64,000 bases of DNA from positions 1 through 64,000 of the forward strand of contig NZ_CALRWL010000025.1 of the NCBI RefSeq assembly GCF_943371865.1, given 5' to 3'. This document shows positions 8,831-16,844 of the stretch, piece after piece. Origin of the DNA: Azorhizobium sp943371865 (GTDB taxonomy: Bacteria > Pseudomonadota > Alphaproteobacteria > Rhizobiales > Xanthobacteraceae). The notes under the pieces were generated by a model. It saw only the letters and a program-made list of their open reading frames with translations, ran no database searches and was not told the DNA's origin. The position numbers and the translations under genes were made by a program. Position 1 is the stretch's first letter; each line of letters starts with the position of its first letter.

Positions 8831-9115
8831 ATGCGAAAACTAATGATTTCGGCAGCGCTCTCCATGCTGTCGACCGTCGCCTTAGCGCAAGCCGTACCGG
8901 TAGAAGGGCAGATCATCAAGATCGACGAGGCCCAGGGCAAGGTCACGCTCAAGCACGGGCCGATCAAGAACCTCGACATGGACGGTATGACGATGGTGTT
9001 CGTCGCCGCCGACCCCACCATGCTGAAGGCAGTCAAGGTGGGCGACAAAGTGAAGTTCGAGGCCGACCGGGTGAACGGCCGACTGACGGTCACGAAGCTC
9101 GACAAGGCGATGTAG
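8831..9115 (+). CDS. CusF-like periplasmic copper-binding protein
   Basis: A 94-aa protein with a signal peptide (cleavage near ALAQA) and a small OB-fold CusF domain. CusF binds Cu(I)/Ag(I) through one His and two Met, with a Trp stacking on the metal. Here the matching positions read His42, Met53 and Met55 (KHGPIKNLDMDGMTM), but the place of the Trp holds Met50, which would change the site to a more Met-rich one. A good GGAG lies before the ATG. It is the last gene of the copper operon, ahead of a terminator-like hairpin. Confidence 0.85.
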   Translation: MRKLMISAALSMLSTVALAQAVPVEGQIIKIDEAQGKVTLKHGPIKNLDMDGMTMVFVAADPTMLKAVKVGDKVKFEADRVNGRLTVTKLDKAM

Positions 9116-9131
9116 CATCTCGCTATCCCCC

Positions 9132-9155
9132 GGGGGAGCGCTGAAGCGCCCCCCC
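9132..9155 (+). terminator. GC-rich hairpin after the copper operon
   Basis: GGGGGAGCGC (9132-9141) faces GCGCCCCCCC (9146-9155) around TGAA, 16 nt after the CusF-like stop. No T tract follows, so this may be a weak or Rho-assisted terminator. Confidence 0.45.
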
Positions 9156-9317
9156 GTCCACCAGAGGTTCCCCGATGAACATGGACCGCAGAGACGCATG
9201 CTCTTGCTCGCACGCGAGATACTGGCCGCGCCAAATGCCAACGCTGTGTGCCCTTGCGCGCGCCACATGACGGAGTCCTTCATCCAACCGGATCATTAAC
9301 CGCTTTCTGCATAGCGA

Positions 9318-9455
9318 CTACGCTTGGGGACGCCAGCGGATCATCCATCCGAACGTGCGCTCAACAACCCAGCGACGCGGGAGGACCTTAAAGCCGTTCA
9401 CCCCATCCCGGCGACGGATGATCTTCAGCATGATGTCGAGATAGGCCGCCTGTCC
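9318..9455 (-). mobile_element. IS5-family transposase C-terminal fragment
   Basis: Minus-strand translation gives 45 codons matching the end of IS5-group DDE transposases, including GFKVLPRRWVVERTFGWMIR, whose RRWVVERTFGW block with the catalytic Glu is highly characteristic. The reading frame meets a TAG at 9318-9320, before the usual C terminus, and the N-terminal two thirds are absent. The stretch 9116-9603 otherwise contains no gene that I can support. Confidence 0.75.
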
Positions 9456-9627
9456 ATAACGTCGAGATGATCATGGGCGCCACCTGCGACGATCCAAAAT
9501 ACAATGCTGCAATAGGAGGAGGTTCATGGGTAGAGCGCAAAAGTCCGGCGTGACATTCCTCACATCGGAGGCAGTGACATTTTGCTAACTGTCAATTTTC
9601 TGGGTGAACATCTACAAGGATATCATC

Positions 9628-9870
9628 ATGAAAATCTGCAAACTCTTCGCCTTTGCCGTTATCGCTACAATAGTCGCACCAGCTGCCATGGCGGACACGT
9701 ATTCACCGACGTTGTCAGGGAGGGAACGCGCGCGCCACGAGTTCCGAGACGTCCAGCGTGAGGCTTATCCGAGGGGTCCCCTGCCACAGCGGGCAGCAAC
9801 TGTCCAACACCACGTCGTGCCGGCGACGCAGAACGCACAGTTGGGTTCACCTGCCCCAACCACCCCCTAA
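9628..9870 (+). CDS. Small secreted protein, paralog of the one at 11667
   Basis: An 80-aa protein with a clear signal peptide (MKICKLFAFAVIATIVAPAA, cleavage after AMA). The mature N terminus DTYSPTLSGRERARHEFRDV matches the protein at 11667-11912 in the pattern D-Y-P/S-T-S-ER-RHEF-DVQ-E-P-G-P. The start at 9628 is set by AAGGA 8 nt upstream; an ATG 24 nt earlier would precede the signal peptide without need. The Pro/Gln-rich tail shows no domain. Both paralogs end in the same kind of terminator. Function unknown; metal-stress linkage is inferred from position only. Confidence 0.65.
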   Translation: MKICKLFAFAVIATIVAPAAMADTYSPTLSGRERARHEFRDVQREAYPRGPLPQRAATVQHHVVPATQNAQLGSPAPTTP

Positions 9871-9903
9871 ATGCGAAACGCAACGTTCTCTTTGAAAAGC
9901 GTT

Positions 9904-9931
9904 GAGCCGCGCCCTTCTCGGGGCGCGGCTC
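9904..9931 (+). terminator. Intrinsic terminator, GAGCCGCGCC stem, first copy
   Basis: Ten-bp perfect stem (GAGCCGCGCC/GGCGCGGCTC) with an 8-nt loop 33 nt after the small secreted protein, followed by aaatgtt. The convergent Crp/Fnr gene ends nearby, so it may serve both directions. The same stem recurs at 11943-11969 after the paralogous gene. Confidence 0.75.
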
Positions 9932-9943
9932 AAATGTTATCAA

Positions 9944-10621
9944 TCAAACATATGTATTAAGGTCTTCTATAATTAAGAGGCCGCGACCACTTCGAGCAAC
10001 TAGTCCGGCACGTATGAACTTTGTGAGTTCTTTAGTGACTGCCTCGCGCTGCGACGAAATACGCAACGCGAGCTCTTCATGAGTGGGCAGGCGGTCTATT
10101 ATCAGCGTGCCGTCGGCTCCCAATCGCGCCAACCGCATCAGCTCGGCCTTCAAACGGGCGTGCATCGGCAGCGTGACAGTATCGGCGAGGTGTTGGTTCA
10201 CACGGCAAAGTCGCCGGCACATGGCGCGCATAACCGCGGTTGAAAAGCCTCCGTGGTCCTCGATCGCTCGAAGAAAATTCGCTCGATCAATGACAAACGT
10301 GTCGGAGGTCTCGGACGCCTCGACAACAAGGGGCACATTGTTGTTCCCAAAAGCGGCAGATTCCCCGATCAGTTCGCCACGCTCAACGTCGGTTATGAAG
10401 ACGTCGATACCATGCAGCGTTGGCGTGGAAACCCGCAAGCGTCCGTCTGCGACGACGTATACCGCTGACGCAGCATCGACCGAGATCTCGAAGCGTTGTG
10501 CCTTCATTATGGTTCGCCTGTGCGCACCGAGCTGAAGACTTGCGTCTTGTAAAAAGACTAGGAGGCTGGCGTGATCGGAGGCTTCTGAGCGAGCGGGGGC
10601 TACTACAGAGATATTCTTCAT
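9944..10621 (-). CDS. Crp/Fnr-family transcriptional regulator
   Basis: About 225 aa. The N-terminal half is a cyclic-nucleotide-binding-like beta-barrel (VYVVADGRLRVSTP, GELIGESAAFG). The C-terminal half is a Crp-type winged helix (LPTHEELALRISSQREAVTK as the recognition region, then RSGRGLLIIEDL). No N-terminal Fnr-type cysteine cluster is present, so an oxygen-sensing iron-sulfur centre is unlikely. The ATG at 10621 is preferred (AAGG about 9 nt upstream); further in-frame starts up to 10693 lack a site. It lies convergent to the secreted protein gene at 9628 and may control this metal-linked group, which is inference. Confidence 0.85.
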   Translation of the reverse strand: MKNISVVAPARSEASDHASLLVFLQDASLQLGAHRRTIMKAQRFEISVDAASAVYVVADGRLRVSTPTLHGIDVFITDVERGELIGESAAFGNNNVPLVVEASETSDTFVIDRANFLRAIEDHGGFSTAVMRAMCRRLCRVNQHLADTVTLPMHARLKAELMRLARLGADGTLIIDRLPTHEELALRISSQREAVTKELTKFIRAGLVARSGRGLLIIEDLNTYV

Positions 10622-10824
10622 GACAATGGCCTTGTGGGCGCGCGTCGAAACGTTGCGCTCCATACAGGCAGATGCCAGCAGGCGCGGACGCATTCACACG
10701 GGGAGTTCAATAGAGAGGAGATTTGGACCGGCAGGTGCTTGCCGCACGGACCGCATCCGCTACACCGATAGACACGTCGATGCTGGGGATGCACCCGCCA
10801 CGCCAACGTCCCTCAGTGCCAGGA

Positions 10825-11190
10825 TCAGGTCAGCCGAGGCGGCCGATCCAGCCGATTATGCCAGGAACCATGAGTGGAATGGCTTCCAAAACGAAAAGCG
10901 AGCCGACGAACGTTCCGCTCAGTCGATACCGGATCCCGAGTGGGCCACAGGACAGCACAGCTCATCGCGGAACACTCGGAAGGTGTCGGACCGTGGTTCA
11001 TCGCGGTGCCGCATGCTCCGTCGTCATCTGGGCATGACTGCTTCTGATCGGCGGAGAACTCCTGTGCGACGCTCGCGAAAACGCCGGCTTCATGACCCCA
11101 ATTCAAGGCACCATGAACCATCACCGCAGACATCACGAAGATGGCGGAAAGCAACAAAACAAGGCATCGATGCACTCGAAACGGCATCAT
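10825..11190 (-). CDS. Cys-rich exported protein, paralog of the one at 4627
   Basis: About 121 aa with a hydrophobic N terminus (FRVHRCLVLLLSAIFVMSAV) as signal or anchor. The middle carries CPDDDGACGTAMNHGPTPSE then CSAMSCA, the same C...C...NH...C-AM-C order as the protein at 4627-5040. The Arg/His-rich C-tail (RFGSHSTHGSWHNRLDR) differs. The start is one of two adjacent ATGs (11190/11187). It may bind a metal in the periplasm; no named family recognised. Confidence 0.55.
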   Translation of the reverse strand: MMPFRVHRCLVLLLSAIFVMSAVMVHGALNWGHEAGVFASVAQEFSADQKQSCPDDDGACGTAMNHGPTPSECSAMSCAVLWPTRDPVSTERNVRRLAFRFGSHSTHGSWHNRLDRPPRLT

Positions 11191-11666
11191 CAAGGCTACC
11201 CATGATATAAAATAGCCAAACAAATCAGAGAAATTATTCTGGCCGCTAATAAAGGCGACCGTATGTCGCTCGTCTGATAGGACAACCGCACATAAACGTG
11301 ACGGCGATATTAATCGGCCCAAAGGCCGCTACTTGTTCGGATTTCTCCTTCTGATTGAGATCAAGCATGTGCCCCCTCCTTCCGAGGGCGACCTAGATCG
11401 ATAGATATCTGCCAGAGTAGCATATCGCTATGCAAGAGGATTCCTTAGGGAGCATGCATATTTATTCGAATATCGAGTTAAATATATAATCGTCAGCGAT
11501 AAACGGTGTTTACGCGTAATTATCTTGATAATAAAATATTTCATACGATCAACTCATTCCCGAATTCAAATTTTTGTGAATTTGTGTGTGTGATTTCTCA
11601 CATCGTATCGACGTCGTTTGTTCCAACTTCCGGTCATCGTAACAATGCGTTGAAAAGGAGTTTGAT
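11191..11666. other. AT-rich intergenic region
   Basis: No supportable gene. From about 11390 onward the sequence is strikingly AT-rich for this GC-rich window (for example around 11455-11600). It probably holds the promoter of the secreted protein at 11667 and may be recently acquired DNA. No operator could be assigned. Confidence 0.4.
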
Positions 11667-11912
11667 ATGACTTTCGGCAAAATCCTGCTCGGTGGCATGG
11701 TGGCTCTGCTATCGGCGGCACCTGCATTCGCTGACTATTATCCGTCCACGGTTTCTCAGGAGGAGCGTGAACGTCACGAGTTCGTCGACGTCCAGAAGGA
11801 GAATTTTCCGAGCGGCGAGGCGCCTGCGTATACGTCCTCCCAAAAGCCGGAAAATCCGCAAGTGCTTAAGAGCGCGGGTTGGGCTTCGACCCATGCCAAG
11901 CAGCCCCTCTAG
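11667..11912 (+). CDS. Small secreted protein, paralog of the one at 9628
   Basis: An 81-aa protein with signal peptide (MTFGKILLGGMVALLSAAPA, cleavage near AFA) and a mature start DYYPSTVSQEERERHEFVDV. This lines up with the 9628 protein over about 30 residues, sharing ERxRHEFxDVQxE and a following P-x-G. AAAGGAG precedes the ATG. A terminator with the same stem as that of its paralog follows. Function unknown; likely a periplasmic protein expressed as a single gene. Confidence 0.7.
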   Translation: MTFGKILLGGMVALLSAAPAFADYYPSTVSQEERERHEFVDVQKENFPSGEAPAYTSSQKPENPQVLKSAGWASTHAKQPL

Positions 11913-11942
11913 CAGGTCCCTGCCTCGCTGTACTTTGAGATC

Positions 11943-11969
11943 GAGCCGCGCCCCTTGTTGGCGCGGCTC
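11943..11969 (+). terminator. Intrinsic terminator, GAGCCGCGCC stem, second copy
   Basis: Ten-bp stem GAGCCGCGCC/GGCGCGGCTC with a 7-nt loop, 30 nt after the secreted protein gene. Only the loop differs from 9904-9931, which supports duplication of gene plus terminator as one unit. Confidence 0.7.
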
Positions 11970-12005
11970 ATAACTCTCGCGCAATTATGGATCTTGTCCT
12001 GCAAG

Positions 12006-12151
12006 GGCGCGGACGTGGTCGATGTGCTCGAAAGGATCGGTGCCGAGCACGGCTTCCCGAGCTCCATCCGGGGCGACAAGGGGCCGAGCTCGTGAGCCGC
12101 GACGTTGATCTTTGGGTCAGACAGCGCGGCGCGACGCCCGACTTCTCCGGC
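12006..12151 (+). mobile_element. IS3-family transposase (OrfB) fragment
   Basis: Two frames in succession encode GADVVDVLERIGAEHGFPSS (12006 on) and ELVSRDVDLWVRQRGATPDF (12086 on). These match the integrase-core part of IS3-group OrfB, where family members read ...IRVDNGPEFVSRDLDLWA..G..LDFSRPGKP. A frameshift lies at the DNGPEF block. Only about 50 codons remain. Confidence 0.75.
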
Positions 12152-12226
12152 ATGGCAAGCCGACGTGCAGACTGACCCTGAACCCGTCACCGGAATGCTA
12201 TTCTCGTTCTTCATTTCACGAGGAAA

Positions 12227-12260
12227 TTGTCCGCCGCCGGTGAGAAAAGACGGCGGACAA
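12227..12260 (-). terminator. Hairpin terminator of the F420-type oxidoreductase-like gene
   Basis: Ten-bp perfect stem (TTGTCCGCCG at 12227-12236, CGGCGGACAA at 12251-12260) just past the stop of the minus-strand gene at 12276; on the minus strand tttcc follows. A loop of 14 nt makes it a moderate terminator. Confidence 0.6.
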
Positions 12261-12275
12261 CTCCTCGATAGCGGA

Positions 12276-12920
12276 CTAAATCTTTATGAACTGGTGGGCC
12301 GACAGCGAGCCGAAGGGCAGCGACGCCAGAGGTCCACCAACATCGAGCGGGCCGAGATCAACGGGGAAAAATCCGATGGCGTCGATGATCGCGCGGACCT
12401 CGGTCTTTGCGGCAGCGTCATCGCCCGAATAAAACAGCACGCGCTTGCCACCCGACGCCTCGGGCTCATTCAAGACGTTGACGTCGAGGTGATTGAACGC
12501 TTTGACGACCCTCGCGCCCGGAACGTACTGGCGGAATATCTCGCTCGAGTGCTTTCCAGCCAGATCGACCGCCTTGATGCCATAGGCCGCGAGGGGATTA
12601 CTGGGGTCTGTCGCATCGGGTGAATTCGGATCGATGAATTCCACCGGGTTGGTGCCGTCGATGACGATCCGTCCGTTCCAGGCCGGCAACGCGCCGAACA
12701 CCTTGCCGGCATCGACCCAACGGACCGCTGCCAGGACAATGTCGGCGCTGGCCGCCTCCTCAACGGTGCCTGCCTTGATGGAGGAGCCAAATTCCTGCAC
12801 CAGGGCGGCCAGAGAGTCCGGTCCGCGGCTGTTCGAGATCGTGGCCGAGATTCCTTTGCGGGCAAGGGCCCGGGCGAAGTTAGAGCCGAGGGCGCCGGCG
12901 CCGATGATACCGATACTCAT
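12276..12920 (-). CDS. NADP-dependent oxidoreductase, coenzyme-F420-reductase-like fold
   Basis: A 214-aa protein starting with a Rossmann dinucleotide motif, MSIGIIGAGALGSNFARALA (GxGxxG). The pattern SNSRGPDSL after strand two places a serine/arginine pair typical of NADPH binding in the NADPH:F420 oxidoreductase/NADP-binding family; IVIDGTNP and VVKAFNHLDVNVL are also family-like. F420 itself is rarely used in Proteobacteria, so another flavin or quinone-related substrate is likely. It is followed by Rrf2 and LysR genes on the same strand, a common stress-detoxification grouping. Confidence 0.78.
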   Translation of the reverse strand: MSIGIIGAGALGSNFARALARKGISATISNSRGPDSLAALVQEFGSSIKAGTVEEAASADIVLAAVRWVDAGKVFGALPAWNGRIVIDGTNPVEFIDPNSPDATDPSNPLAAYGIKAVDLAGKHSSEIFRQYVPGARVVKAFNHLDVNVLNEPEASGGKRVLFYSGDDAAAKTEVRAIIDAIGFFPVDLGPLDVGGPLASLPFGSLSAHQFIKI

Positions 12921-13020
12921 GATGGTCTCCTGATGAGTGGGGGACTTGGGAGGATGGGAACCGTCAGTGCCCCCGGAAGGCTGGACGGTTTCTCACTGTT
13001 GCTTTCAGGCCTCAGCGGAA

Positions 13021-13059
13021 CTTAAATGATTGTGTGTCACCACTTCTATGACATTTAAG
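13021..13059. repeat. 8-bp inverted repeat downstream of the Rrf2 gene
   Basis: CTTAAATG (13021-13028) and CATTTAAG (13052-13059) form a perfect inverted repeat 23 nt apart, between the Rrf2 gene and the upstream side of the oxidoreductase gene. It may be a regulator site for the oxidoreductase or a loose terminator for Rrf2. Confidence 0.35.
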
Positions 13060-13069
13060 GGCAAAACGA

Positions 13070-13516
13070 TTACCAGACGAGCGGAATAGAGAACTTACCG
13101 AGCCGGGCGACCTCGGAAGCAATGTCCGCTATTGTAGTTTTGCCGAGTTCATCTTCGAGCGCCGTTCGAGCCCGCGACAAGGTTGGGCGTATGGCCTCAA
13201 GTATGTTGCCCCCCACAGCGCAGTTTTCGCAGGGGGGTGTCCTGTGCACTGAAAATAGCTCGGTGTTCTCGACGGCTTCATAGACATCGATCAACCGTAT
13301 CTTCTCGGCTGGCTTCGCCAATAGCGCGCCGCCGCCGGCACCGAGCTGCGAACGTGTCAGCCCAGCATCATTCAGGCGGGACAGCAATCCGCGGATGACC
13401 ACCGCTCCGGTATTTGCCGAATAGGCGAGATCCTCGGAACGCAGCGGCTTGCCGTCGCTGACGGCGAGTGCCGTCAGGACATGGACGGCGACGGCAAAGC
13501 GCGTACTGGTCGGCAT
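13070..13516 (-). CDS. Rrf2-family transcriptional regulator
   Basis: A 148-aa protein with the Rrf2 winged helix in the N-terminal 80 residues (RFAVAVHVLTALAVSDGKPL, then LLSRLNDAGLTRSQLGAGGG). Two cysteines in CENC (about 96 and 99) lie where IscR/NsrR carry cluster ligands, but only these two are present, so a thiol-based sensor is more likely than a [2Fe-2S] protein. The ATG at 13516 is chosen over a GTG three bases upstream, with GGAAG before it. The gene is upstream of the oxidoreductase on the same strand and may regulate it. Confidence 0.85.
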   Translation of the reverse strand: MPTSTRFAVAVHVLTALAVSDGKPLRSEDLAYSANTGAVVIRGLLSRLNDAGLTRSQLGAGGGALLAKPAEKIRLIDVYEAVENTELFSVHRTPPCENCAVGGNILEAIRPTLSRARTALEDELGKTTIADIASEVARLGKFSIPLVW

Positions 13517-13555
13517 CACGGGCTTCCCTTATTTGTCGATATGACTACGACACAC

Positions 13556-14485
13556 TTATGGTCCTGTCAACGAGCCGCCGGACTGGCTTTCGTTCGGGCA
13601 CTGTTTCAGGCGCTCGATCATCCACCGGCCTGCGGGGCCGGGCGGCGCCGCGTTCCGGTAGACGGCGGACATGGGCAGCTTCAATCCGCCAGGCGGCACG
13701 TCTTCGATCGAGAGCACCACCAGCCGTCCATCGGTGATGTCCTGTGCCACGGCATGAAGCGGCATCCCGCCCCAGCCCAAGCCACTGAGAAGAAACGCGT
13801 GCTTGGCAAAGAGGTCGGCCAGCCGCCAAGTTGATGGCGACATGACACCGAACTCCCGACCCGCCGAGAGGTCGGATCGGTCCGTCAGCACGAGCTGGAC
13901 GTGCCGCGCCAGCTCGTCGCGCGGGATGAGTCCGGCATGGGCCGCCAGCGGATGGTCGACGCTCGCGACCATGACGAAGTCGATGCTGGTGACGCGCTCG
14001 GCCACGAGCCCGGCGGGAAGCGTCGGTAGGGAAATGACGAGGCCGAAACTGGCGCGCCCATCGATTACGGGTTGCACAACGCCACCGAGCGCCTCGACAT
14101 AAAGCCGCAACGGCGTGGCCGGAAACTGGTCGCGGAATGCGCGAGCAACTTCGGCGATCACGCTGATGGGGAAGAAGACGTCAATCACCGCGGCGAGTTC
14201 CGCCTCCAACCCGCCGGAAATCCCCTTGGCGCGAGCCTTCATGCCATCTACGCCCGCGACAATGCCCCGCGCATCGGCGAGCAGGATCGAGCCCTCGCGC
14301 GTGAGCCGCGGATAGCGTGCGCTACGGTCGAAAAGCGCAACGACGAGTTGGGCTTCGAGGTTGGCGATGGATTCGCTGACGGCCGACTGCGTCCGCCGAA
14401 GGCGACGCGCGGCGGCGGAGAAGCTGCCTTCGTCGGCGGCGGCAAGGAAGGTCCGCAATTGGTCAAGCGATACGCCGTCGAGCAT
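13556..14485 (-). CDS. LysR-family transcriptional regulator
   Basis: About 309 aa. The N-terminal helix-turn-helix is clear (LDQLRTFLAAADEGSFSAAA, then RTQSAVSESIANLEAQL), followed by a LysR substrate-binding domain. The ATG at 14485 has GAGG 8 nt upstream; longer in-frame starts are unlikely. It is divergent from the azoreductase gene (14690), the standard LysR arrangement, so it probably controls the azoreductase-DoxX-flavin oxidoreductase group. Confidence 0.88.
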   Translation of the reverse strand: MLDGVSLDQLRTFLAAADEGSFSAAARRLRRTQSAVSESIANLEAQLVVALFDRSARYPRLTREGSILLADARGIVAGVDGMKARAKGISGGLEAELAAVIDVFFPISVIAEVARAFRDQFPATPLRLYVEALGGVVQPVIDGRASFGLVISLPTLPAGLVAERVTSIDFVMVASVDHPLAAHAGLIPRDELARHVQLVLTDRSDLSAGREFGVMSPSTWRLADLFAKHAFLLSGLGWGGMPLHAVAQDITDGRLVVLSIEDVPPGGLKLPMSAVYRNAAPPGPAGRWMIERLKQCPNESQSGGSLTGP

Positions 14486-14689
14486 GTCGGCTTCCTCGTA
14501 TCTACTGGCCGGACGATAGCCGTCCTGCCGAGCTTGTACCATCGGTAAAATAGATGGGTTGGATCGGTTTATGCCGGCTTCCCCGCCAGGTCGGAGGGTG
14601 GCACCCATCCCTCCATGTTCGACGCCATCAAGAAACTGTTTTCCCGCACTGCTTTAACCCCCGTCATCGGGCGGCCGGAGGATCAATCC

Positions 14690-15301
14690 ATGACCACCAT
14701 CCTGCATATCGACTCCAGCATCCTCGGCGGCTATTCGGCCACCCGTTCCCTCACCGCCGATATCGTGGCCAGGCAGTTCGCGCTGCATCCGGGTGCGCAG
14801 GTTATCCGGCGGGATCTGGTCGTCGACGCGGTGATGCATCTGTCGGGCGCGCATATGGCGGTGTTTCAAGGTGGCGCGGTTTCCGATCCTCTGCTCGGCC
14901 AGGATCTCGCCACCGGCGGCGCGTATATCGACGATCTCTTCGCCGCCGATATCATCGTCATCGGTGCGCCGATGTACAATTTCTCGATCCCGACGCAGTT
15001 GAAGGGATGGATCGACCGAGTGGCTGTGGCGGGCCGTACTTTCAAGTATGGCGCGAATGGTCCCGAGGGCCTGGTGACCGGCAAAAAGGTCTACCTGGCG
15101 TCCGCGCGTGGTGGTGTCTACAGCGGCGAAAGCCCGATGGCGGCTCTCGATCATCAGGAATCGTACCTGACCACCGCGCTGGGCTTCATCGGCCTGACCG
15201 ATGTCACGATCATCCGGGCCGAGGGCCTGGCCCTTGGCGAGGAAGCAAAGGCGGCGGCGCTGGCCGGCGCGAAGGCGCTGATCGCCGCTCTGGCGGCCTG
15301 A
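14690..15301 (+). CDS. azoR: FMN-dependent NADH azoreductase / quinone reductase
   Basis: A 203-aa flavodoxin-fold protein. Typical AzoR features: ILHIDSSILGGYSATRSLT at the N terminus (phosphate-binding loop), APMYNFSIPTQLKGWIDRVA (flavin-binding and dimer region) and ASARGGVYSG. AzoR reduces quinones and azo compounds with NADH, an antioxidant role. The ATG at 14690 has GGAGG 8 nt upstream, so a longer reading from 14615 is not used. It heads an operon with DoxX, a luciferase-like oxidoreductase and a broken hydroquinone reductase gene, divergent from LysR. Confidence 0.9.
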   Translation: MTTILHIDSSILGGYSATRSLTADIVARQFALHPGAQVIRRDLVVDAVMHLSGAHMAVFQGGAVSDPLLGQDLATGGAYIDDLFAADIIVIGAPMYNFSIPTQLKGWIDRVAVAGRTFKYGANGPEGLVTGKKVYLASARGGVYSGESPMAALDHQESYLTTALGFIGLTDVTIIRAEGLALGEEAKAAALAGAKALIAALAA

Positions 15302-15349
15302 TCCCGCACGCATCCGACATCCCGCTTCCAGACGTCAAGGCCGACGACC

Positions 15350-15745
15350 ATGTCCCAGACCAACCTTCTTGCGGCCGTCGGCCGTCTGTTCATTGCCTTC
15401 ATCTTCATCGCCAGCGGGCTCGGCAAGATTGCCGCGCCCGGTGCGACGCAAGGCTACATCGCGGCGATGGTCCTGCCGCTGCCGATGATCTCTTACCTGA
15501 TCGCCGTCATTGTTGAACTGGCCGGAGGCATCGTGATCTTGATCGGTTATCAGGCCCGGATCACAGGCCTTGTGCTCGCTGCCTTCACCTTGGCGACCGC
15601 AGTGATCTTCCACACCAACTTCGCCGATCAAAATCAGATGATCCATTTCCTGAAGAACGTCGCGATCGCGGGTGGCCTTCTGCAGGTGGCGGCATTCGGC
15701 GCGGGTGCCCTCAGCCTCGACGGGCGGCGTCTCCGCACGCGCTGA
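15350..15745 (+). CDS. DoxX-family membrane protein
   Basis: A 131-aa protein with four predicted membrane helices; the segment RLFIAFIFIASGLGKIAAPG is the DoxX signature, and HTNFADQNQMIHFLKN lies between helices three and four as in the family. DoxX-type proteins are often coupled with redox or thiol stress genes. It is 48 nt downstream of the azoreductase gene and in the same operon. Confidence 0.85.
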   Translation: MSQTNLLAAVGRLFIAFIFIASGLGKIAAPGATQGYIAAMVLPLPMISYLIAVIVELAGGIVILIGYQARITGLVLAAFTLATAVIFHTNFADQNQMIHFLKNVAIAGGLLQVAAFGAGALSLDGRRLRTR

Positions 15746-15776
15746 TGATTGAAAGCCCGGCGGCGAACAGAGGGTT

Positions 15777-16844
15777 ATGAACATGGAAATCGGCATCGAC
15801 AGCTTTGCGGCCACCATTCCCAACCCCGCGACGGGCAAGACCCTCCCCCCAGCGGATCGGATGGAGGCGTTGCTGGCGGAGGTGGAAACCGCCGACCGCG
15901 TCGGCCTCGACGTGTTCGGTATCGGCGAACACCACCGCAAGGAGTTTCTCGATTCCGCACCGGCCGTCATCCTTGCAGCGGCAGCGGCCCGCACCAAGCG
16001 CATCCGCCTGACCAGCGCGGTGACCGTGCTGAGCGCCGCAGATCCGGTGCGGGTCTTCCAGGACTTCGCAACCATTGATCTCATCGCCAAAGGCCGCGCG
16101 GAAATCGTCGTGGGGCGTGGCTCCTTTGGCGAGGCCTATCCGCTGTTCGGGTTCGCGAAGGAAGACTACGACGCCCTGTTCGCCGAAAAGCTTGATCTTC
16201 TCCTCAAGCTGCGCGAGGCGACTTCCATCTCCTGGCGCGGTCGGTTTCGGCCGGCGCTCACCGGTCAGAGCGTCTTTCCCCGGCCGCATCAGGACAGGAT
16301 CCCGATCTGGCTTGGCGTCGGCGGCACGCCGCAATCCTTTGTCCGCGCAGGTACGCTTGGCCTTCCATTGATGGTGGCGATCATCGGCGGGAGCTTTGCT
16401 CGCTTCCGCCCGCTTGTGGATCTCTATCGCGAGGCAGGCAGGCGAGCAGGGCACGCGCCGGAGACGCTGAAGGTCGGCATTCATGCCATGGGGTTCGTCG
16501 GCGACACTGATCGCAGCGCCGCGGACGCATTCTTTCCCGGCTGGGCCCACATGTTCACCGAGATCGGGCGTGAACGCGGCTGGTCGACGGCGACACGGGC
16601 GCAGTTTGATGCGATGTGCGGTCCGCAGGGCGCTTTTTTGATCGGAAACCCGCAGACCGTGCGCGACAAGATCCTCGCGGCCAACGACGCGCTCGGCGGG
16701 ATCTCGCGCCTGACCTTCCAAATGAGTTCAGCCATGTTGGAGACTGAGGCCATGCAGCGCTCGATCACGTTGCTGGGCACCGAGGTTGCTCCTGCGGTGA
16801 AAGCTGCGCTGGGCCAAGTGCCTCAAAATGGGTGCGCTGATTAA
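15777..16844 (+). CDS. Luciferase-like (LLM class) flavin-dependent oxidoreductase
   Basis: A 355-aa protein of the bacterial luciferase-like family: EIGIDSFAA at the N terminus, DVFGIGEHHRKEFLDSAPAV (typical EHH motif), and PIWLGVGGTPQSF near the middle. Such enzymes use FMNH2 or F420 to oxidise or reduce small molecules. ATGs at 15777 and 15783 are both possible. Its 3' end overlaps by 17 nt the start of the glutathionyl-hydroquinone reductase pseudogene, supporting an operon. Confidence 0.85.
   Translation: MNMEIGIDSFAATIPNPATGKTLPPADRMEALLAEVETADRVGLDVFGIGEHHRKEFLDSAPAVILAAAAARTKRIRLTSAVTVLSAADPVRVFQDFATIDLIAKGRAEIVVGRGSFGEAYPLFGFAKEDYDALFAEKLDLLLKLREATSISWRGRFRPALTGQSVFPRPHQDRIPIWLGVGGTPQSFVRAGTLGLPLMVAIIGGSFARFRPLVDLYREAGRRAGHAPETLKVGIHAMGFVGDTDRSAADAFFPGWAHMFTEIGRERGWSTATRAQFDAMCGPQGAFLIGNPQTVRDKILAANDALGGISRLTFQMSSAMLETEAMQRSITLLGTEVAPAVKAALGQVPQNGCAD

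Noticed and set aside
9478..9600. Small gene after GGAGGAGGTTCATG near 9520
   Set aside because: A fine ribosome-binding site precedes an ATG, but the frame is short and shows no signal peptide or motif; it lies beside the transposase scrap and is probably a leftover.
10620..11210. 196-codon plus-strand open frame across the Crp/Fnr upstream region
   Set aside because: It overlaps the Cys-rich protein gene on the other strand, has Arg/Ser-biased composition, and has neither signal peptide nor domain.
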